From Tipula vernalis (Eukaryota; Arthropoda; Insecta; Diptera; Tipulidae), in the NCBI GenBank assembly GCA_958295665.1, contig OY282558.1:188144591-188208590 (forward strand): a stretch of 64,000 nucleotides of DNA, given 5' to 3'. Below are positions 57,738 to 64,000 of the stretch, in pieces; the first letter of the stretch is position 1; each line of letters opens with the position of its first letter. The notes beneath the pieces were generated by a model, which did not search any database, had not been told where the DNA came from, and saw only the letters and a list, made by a program, of their open reading frames with translations. Both the position numbers and the translations under genes were made by a program.

Positions 57738-57986
57738 GTTGCGTTTTTTTATTCGCTCCGGATAGCTGCTATCGAGTGTCGTCACATAAAAATTGGCTCC
57801 CGATAGCGCTCCGTATAAATATGTAGAGCCAAATATTTTTTATATCAGGTTTTCGCTAAACAATTGAATTAAAAATGATAGTTTGATGTAAAATAAATTT
57901 AGTTTACCAATAAATAGCGCGTCAAATTTAAATTTAAAATGACGGCTCTCGGTAGCAGCTATCCGGAGCGAATAAAAAAACACAGC
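57738..57986. mobile_element. MITE 3 nested in Penelope (249 bp)
   Basis: Inverted ends G(T/C)TG(C/T)GTTTTTTTATTCGCTC continuing into CGGATAGCTGCTA; flanked by TAAAA on both sides (57733-57737, 57987-57991). Removing it and one TAAAA rejoins the Penelope frame. Superfamily unknown. Confidence 0.8.
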
Positions 57987-57990
57987 TAAA

Positions 57991-59295
57991 ATGTTTGGTT
58001 ATGTTGAAAATAGTTTTGCCTGGTTATTTCATTTAGTAAAACAATGGCTTCATTGACCTTTCTCACTTCAACTCCATTTTCTGTTAGTAGATCATTAATG
58101 ATTTTTATTATTTTAGCAACTGGTATGTTTGTGTACATATTCGAAACGTCAAATGATGCAAGTTTTGCGCCGATGGGGATTGCGATTGATTTTATTTTGT
58201 TTACTAGTTCAATATTGTTTTTCACCGATCAATTATTTTTTAGAACTACATATGTTATCCTTCAACCATTTGTTCAATACTTTGGCAATTTTGTATGTGG
58301 GTGATGTTGTGAAGTTTACCAAAGGACGAATTGGAATTTCCGGTTTATGGAGTTTTGGTAATCCGGTTAAAGTGGGTGCTCTGGGTTTTATCATTTTCCT
58401 ATTGCATATCTGGTGCTTTTTTAAGATGTTTTTCGATTGACTGATTACTTTATTAATGCTTTTACGATAAAATTTAGTTGGGCCATTTCTGATGTTTAGA
58501 ATATTGTTGCAGGTGATATATTCTTCTATTTTATTGTTGTAATCTGTTTCATGGATTAAAACGGTAGTGTTCCCTTTGTCTGCTTTTGTGACTATGACGT
58601 AGTTATCTGTAATTTTCTTTCTTAACCTTGAGATTGTGTTTTTTACTATAGCGTCCTTATTTTGTTTTGTTTTTATACTTTTTTTTGCATATTTCGTTAA
58701 TGAATATTGTCCTAATTTCGCCTTTGTGGTTAAAATCTGTTTTTTGAATTGCGTTTTAAATATTTAATAAATGATTTTGGTTTTTCTTCTTGTTCTCTGG
58801 CTTAATGTTGTGTTTTTATCCTTTTTCTAATAGTTTTTGCTCATCCACATCAAGATTTAAGCTGGTCATGTTGTGTATTCGTTTGAAGAAGGTATGTGTG
58901 TTTGGTTTAGATGATGGTTATTGTGTTGAGATTAGTGCAATGGTCGCTGATTTAAGCTTTTTAAGCTTGGTTTTAATGCATTTCCTTTTCTTTTCCAATG
59001 CCTTCTCCACATTCATTTCCATTTGTTGAATGATGTTTTGATATTCTAGTTGGTGAAATGTTTTGCTTAACAGTAGTTGCGCGTTGTAAGTCTTCAGCGT
59101 TAGAGTGTTGATTTTTGTACAAAGTTCTTTGATTCTTTTTGATAACCAGATGTTTTCGCATTTTCGTTTTGCCGATAGTGCTGCTGTTGATCTGCTTTTT
59201 ATAGTGACGTGTATGTATTTAGGAATGATTTTTAATCGTTTGCATGTACGGTTGAAATGCAAATTGATTTTATTATGACATAATTTGTGTACCAA
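57991..59295 (-). pseudogene. Penelope RT, N-terminal part
   Basis: 125 codons open at 58918-59295 (CHNKINLHFNRTCKRL, CENIWLSKRIKELC) are the N-terminal region. Then, across shifts, KADKGNTTVLIHETDYNNKI, LTGLPKLHKPEIPIRPLV and KLASFDVSNMYTNIPV are the hallmark fingers and first catalytic block of Penelope RT. The frame runs to NQTF, where a MITE cuts it. Confidence 0.85.
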
Positions 59296-59360
59296 TAGTA
59301 GTTATTTATTTTATTTAATTTATGTTTATGTAAATTCATTTATGTATGTGTTTTCATATA

Positions 59361-59640
59361 ATAAAATCAGTGATATAAGCCGCAGTTAAACTATATTAAA
59401 AATGGAATCTTTCCATCTTTATAAAATTATATTCTTCTGTTATACGAACGTATTAGGGCTGGCAAATAACTTCGTTTATAATAACTACTACATACTGCGA
59501 AATTTTGTAATTTAATTAATGTTGAAAGGAAAGTTGGTGATCTCTGAAATCTGTAATTAATTTCAAATTATTGTAAGTCAGTTTATGAATTGTCACATAT
59601 CTCACATTTAACTCGAAATTTAACCTATTGAGCTTTTTGA
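59361..59640 (+). other. Possible continuation of LINE remnant 2
   Basis: Directly after the Penelope element the frame reads NKISDIS, which could continue the LINE from before 56012. The rest is too decayed to identify. Confidence 0.3.
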
Positions 59641-60520
59641 AAGGCGCAAATTACGATTTGTTGTCGCACCATGGCGAAAACAAAGGGACCGGCACAACAG
59701 TATTCCACCCGTTCTCACCTTGCCCTCTTGCATCTATCTTAAATCAAAGCCTTCGAATTGGTTTTTTTTCAAGATCCACATAAGGTCCCCCTTAACCGCC
59801 CAACTTTTAAATAGGGCAAAATATGCGATAGTTTTTACCCCGGATGGTGAACTGTCACAAATCTGATATTCATATTTGACCATTTATACAGTAATGTTGC
59901 AGCAAGAAAGCAAGTTGAAGTAGTACTTACGGACTCCGCAAATGCATTTAACAAAATAGATCGTTCAATCCTTATTAACAATCTTGAAAAGCTTAGTTGC
60001 CAATCAATGTACCTACTAAATAGAGCCAGCTCTTTTCGTATCTGTTGAATCGTTGGCAATGTATTAAGATCTATTGCTCGCCTTATGTTTACGTCGTGTC
60101 ATCTCAGAGTAATCACATTGATCTCGCAGGATAGTAATATTTGTGTACTATTGTTCCCCGTATTCGTTAATAATGTAGCCGACAGCTTAGAGTTCGCTCT
60201 TTGTAACATAAATAAACGTAAAAGCGTTTCATTCTGTCGTACGCGATTTTCGACCCAACGTCAACATTTTCTCTTTAATGGTGCGTTTGGTAGGGTTGAA
60301 TGTTTGCCCGACCTTTGATAAACAAACACATTCATTCGATTATCGCAAAGGAGTATATTATGTTAGGACTTTTGCGATCCACTTACTTTAAAATCCTTGT
60401 ATGCCGATTTTGTTCGGTCACAGTGCTTTAATATGCATACCATCTGATGTTCCCGAATGTAGTAATTTGAGCCTCTCATTCACATTCATTTGATTCATTA
60501 ACAATCTCGTTAGGTTTATA
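59641..60520 (+). pseudogene. LINE reverse transcriptase remnant 3
   Basis: TVTNLIFIFDHLYSNVAARK and VEVVLTDSANAFNKIDRSIL are RT motifs (the latter normally DFSKAFDKIDH); VNNVADSLEFA corresponds to FINDI. Further right, DPLTLKSLYADFVRS matches the C-terminal 'YCSLVRSxLEY' region. Frames change several times, and the YADD box is not recognisable. Confidence 0.65.
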
Positions 60521-62940
60521 ATAAGTCCTTAATATAGTGATATATTAAAGAGGGACCTACTGGAATGTATGAAATTAAATTTTTAATGAAAACCTTAATT
60601 GTTAATCTACCAATTAAAAACAGTATTGATTAAAATTGTAAATATTTAATGTACACAATAATTATAATTGTTATACACATTAATTTGAAAATCGAGCGTC
60701 ATTAATATTTTATTCGACCACAACCAACAAATTGTACTTACCGCATCAAAATAAATCAACAACAGCCAAAAATGTTTACATCAGTTTTAATTTCTCCAAT
60801 ATTATTTTATTGATACAAAACGATACCATTAATATATTAATTTTAATTTGTATTTTACAATTTAATTAATAATTAATTTCACCAACAAAAAAAAAAAAAC
60901 TGAAAATTGGTTGATATATTAAAAAGTCTCTCCCGACTTACAGATTTAAAATAAGTAACACTTTAAATATTTAATCAGGTTTAAATTTATATTTGATCAG
61001 TCCTCTCAGGTAACCATTCTGGTATTTACAGCAATGCTTAAAATAGTCTAAAAGTAATCAGCGAAGAGGGACATTTTTTTTCTAAATACCAGCCAAGTTA
61101 TTTCTACATACTTCTCACCTTAACTTTATGCATAGTACCAAGTCACAGAGCCATTCACCAAATTTAATGTAATAATGACGAACTAAATGGCAAAACTTGT
61201 TGTGATTATGTTATCAGACTCAATATAATCTTTAAAAAAAAAAAAAATCCAGCGTTATTCACAATCACAAGAACATTTTTATTGGTCTTATTTATTAAAT
61301 GTGCCTACATTTGGCGGATCGTCTTAAATCAATTGAAGTTATACTTATAAATTTCCTACGCTAACGTCAATCTTGTGGTAATTCGGTTTAGCAAATTTGA
61401 CGGTTTTCATAAAACTTAGTTTCATAGAAATTTAACTTTTCGGAATTTAACAATTAAATTTAGAAAGTTTTTTCAAAAAACTCGTTTTCTTAATAGGAAC
61501 GATTTCTTTGAAAATTTTGTCTTAAACTTCTTTTAATTCTAAATTATGTTTAATTGTCTATAAAAAAATTTTGGATTTATTAATTTCCCAAAACAGAATA
61601 AAGGCAACAACATATACAGAATGTGTACATTTAACTTACAATTTTTCGATTCGTATACATACATGGACGAATCAATTGTAGAAACATAAAAGAGGCGGTA
61701 CGAGGGAGGTGATATCCTCAAAATGGTAAAAGTGAAATTGTTCGTTTTTTGTTATATTGTGGATAAAATATCAAACAATTTTCTTTTATACTATATACCT
61801 GCTCGTACTTATATTTATGCCTGTGTGCTTCAGGTTAAGTTTTTTGGCTAAAATTTTAGACGTTTCTAAATGATCGATTAGATCATACCAGTAATGCGTG
61901 AAATTTCACTTAAGGCTGTTTTTTTTTCTTCTTTGGGTTGCGGTTGTCTGCAACCGACAAAAGACACAGTGTTTACATTTTTACAGAAACAGAAAATATT
62001 TTGGTAGAATAAAATCGAATACGTACTTGTAATATGAATGTTGAACAAAACATTTTTATTTCGTTTTGACAAGTAATTTAATTAATAATATGCGAAACGT
62101 CCTTTTTAATTTAAAAAAATTGACGGAAATAATTTAACTCCAGTTTTAGAGATTATTTGAACGAACAGCCCAACTAAAAATCTGATGAATATTTTGAGCT
62201 AATTTTGACGTAGGACTACGTCTATTTGATCGGTTTATATAGAGGGTGCATATGTAACAAAAATATGTATCTTAGAAAATCAATTATATTAAAAACTGTG
62301 GACTTTACAATATTCCTGTTAAGATATTCGTAAAGGAAAGACGTCCAATCGTAGTAACGGCGATTTCGCAAATTTCATAAATATGGCGAAAATTCGTGGT
62401 CTGTTACAATAAAATAACAACTATAGAGTACAAGCCTGCCTTCAAAGAATGTGAAAGTAGAGTGAATCATCTTTAGATGAAGAGAAAACGAATCAAATAA
62501 AATCAAAGCAACCAAAACCAAAGTAAAGTGGATCACAAGATACGGCAAAGGGATCGCAAGAGGACTCAGGTAATAAAAAAACATATCGGCCATTTTAGGT
62601 GACTAACTTCGAGGGATATAACCTGAAACGGACGTTTGTAGTATCGATCGATCGAGTGTAATGAGCGACTAACAAAACAATTAACCGTAACAATGCTTAA
62701 AATGTAATCTTTAATTGAGAAACAGGAAATAAGTTCCATAGGAGATAGAAAATCCGACAGACGTAATATGACTTTTTAACACCGAGATACTTAAGAGTTG
62801 ACCAACACAATATTCAAATAATCACTATGACAACTAACGAAAGTACATTTAACATGTATGTTACTTAGGGGTGATTCCATACAGCTTTGTTTTTCATTTA
62901 CACTTCTTAGTTTTAGCCAATGCTTATCAAACCATTAATA
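60521..62940. other. Gene-free AT-rich stretch
   Basis: No supported gene, RNA or element. Short open frames on the minus strand (61539-61721, 61878-62072, 62375-62593) show no motif. Confidence 0.4.
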
Positions 62941-62944
62941 CCTT

Positions 62945-63480
62945 AAGATCAGAATTGAACATTGAAATCAGATCAATAGAAGATTTGGCAGCATAAGCAA
63001 AAGCAGTGCTGCCAACATTTAAGTTTAAAAATAGAATTAGCATAGATTAAAAACAGCAGAGGCCCAAGCACTGATACTTGAGGTATTCCAAAATCCACAG
63101 TTTTAAGATTACTAAAAGTACCATTAATTCTTACACTTTCTGCTCAGTTACCTAGATGATAATCACAACACTTGTTAAAGACACCTCTGAAGTCAATATC
63201 AAACAGAATCGGTCTAAGAGTGTTCCATAAACAAAACAACACAATATTTACCACTGTTTAGTCCAATATGTAAATTATTCAAAATATCCAATATAGCCGA
63301 TCAAGTACTCCTTCTTTGATGTAATCCATGATGATGAATGTTTAGTACATTGCAGAGTTCCAAAATAGTAATAATAGTTTCAGGTTCTAGTCTGCTAAAT
63401 AGCGCTATTAGCTCAAAGGACAGATTAAAAATATGTCCGAGAACAGGGCTAATAAATCTGGATCTTGAAAGATAGAATGA
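62945..63480 (-). pseudogene. LINE reverse transcriptase remnant 4
   Basis: Minus strand, from the high coordinate: GLHQRRSTCSAILDI (normally GFRxGRSTxxAL), LNSGKYCVVLFME (where DLSKAFD should follow), then VDFGIPQVSVLGPLLFLIYAN (the GVPQGSxLGPLLF block) and TAFAYAAKSSIDLISMFNSDL after the lost YADD. Frameshifts throughout. Confidence 0.75.
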
Positions 63481-63559
63481 CTAAATCGATCATTATCTAA
63501 CAAAACTCCAACTCCCGTTTTCAGAGATTCGGTATAACTGGCGAAAAACAAGCAAAACC

Positions 63560-64000
63560 TAAGGTAACATTTCATAATAAAACGGCACAGCCTGGACCAT
63601 CCAGCATACAAACAAGTAAGTGGATACCAAGAGCAGAATGGCAAATCAGCAGAAATAAAATACCAGGAATAAGAATGGAAAACGCTATAAACACCAAAGA
63701 AACAGACAACGAACAAACACAAGATGAATGCGAAGGCGAATATATTACTGACGATGAAGAAGGAGATACGGTTCTTCGGGATAGAGCCTCGGACCAGGAG
63801 GACAGCGGCGACCTAGATTAGACTCGAACAAATTCAAATCTCTACTCTATATAATGATTCATAAACACAATAGACATTTTAATTGACACAGGAGCTGATG
63901 AGTCATACATAGATCCGAAATTTATAAAACCATATAAAACAATGAAAATTAAACCAGTAAAAATTAAAACGGTTTTAGGCAGTTTAACAGTGGACAAAAT
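63560..64000 (+). mobile_element. LTR retrotransposon (gypsy-type), gag end and protease start, runs off the window
   Basis: 63600-63825 reads an acidic gag-like tail (TKETDNEQTQDECEGEYITDDEEGD) ending in TAG. A second frame then has DILIDTGADESYIDPKF, an aspartic protease active site of gypsy/17.6 type, open to the window end. Both parts are less decayed than most elements here. The rest lies beyond 64000. Confidence 0.65.

Larger units (their letters stand above)
56012..59360 (-). mobile_element. Penelope-like element (RT plus GIY-YIG), with nested MITEs
   Basis: The ends carry a 38-bp inverted repeat (TATATGAAAACACATACATA... at 56012-56049 and inverted at 59323-59360). The minus strand encodes a Penelope-type reverse transcriptase followed by a GIY-YIG-like C-terminus. 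Three small inverted-repeat elements have inserted into it (56616-56905, 57387-57645, 57738-57986). The element itself interrupts a plus-strand LINE. Confidence 0.85.

Overview
The window is AT-rich eukaryotic DNA dominated by old transposable elements. It most likely comes from a higher fly (Diptera): the element set is insect-like (Tc1, P-type THAP transposase, copia, BEL, CsRn1-type gypsy, Penelope, Helitron), both copia elements share the PBS G-G-T-T-A-T-G-G-G-C-C-C-A-G next to the 5' LTR, and the only plausible host gene is a short secreted C-type lectin with one 60-base intron. The species cannot be fixed from the sequence. No rRNA, tRNA or CRISPR was found.

Layout. 1-9.8 kb: a 582 bp MITE, a decayed PIF/Harbinger transposase piece, a minus-strand LINE, and a 2.9 kb foldback element built of ~158 bp tandem repeats. 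9.84-10.82 kb: the lectin gene with TATA box, then an unexplained 117-codon open frame. 11.6-25.3 kb: a dispersed repeat (family A), a P-like element with an intact catalytic core, a Tc1 element, a 3'-truncated gypsy element, and a second family A copy. 25.3-30.0 kb: copia element 1 with 5-bp target duplication, then a perfect 91-bp palindrome. 31.9-40.4 kb: a decayed BEL/Pao element, two divergently oriented Helitron helicase genes separated by an LTR fragment and a doubled MITE. 40.4-46 kb: gene-free AT-rich DNA with three copies of a repeat carrying a hairpin whose stem changes in a compensatory way. 45.5-50.9 kb: a G-poor degenerate satellite split by copia element 2. 50.9-64 kb: PHD-finger LINE ORF1 remnant, a solo LTR, a chimeric plus-strand LINE interrupted by a nearly intact intron-bearing Tc1 element and by a Penelope element which itself carries three nested MITEs, further LINE pieces, and the start of another gypsy-type element at the right edge.

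How it fits together. Apart from the lectin, nothing looks like a working host pathway. The order of nesting gives a relative history: LINEs and satellite are oldest, then Penelope, Tc1 and copia, then small MITEs. All retroelement coding regions carry stops or frameshifts. The best preserved protein regions are the P-like catalytic domain, the second Tc1 transposase (one frameshift, one nonsense codon) and the minus-strand Helitron helicase.
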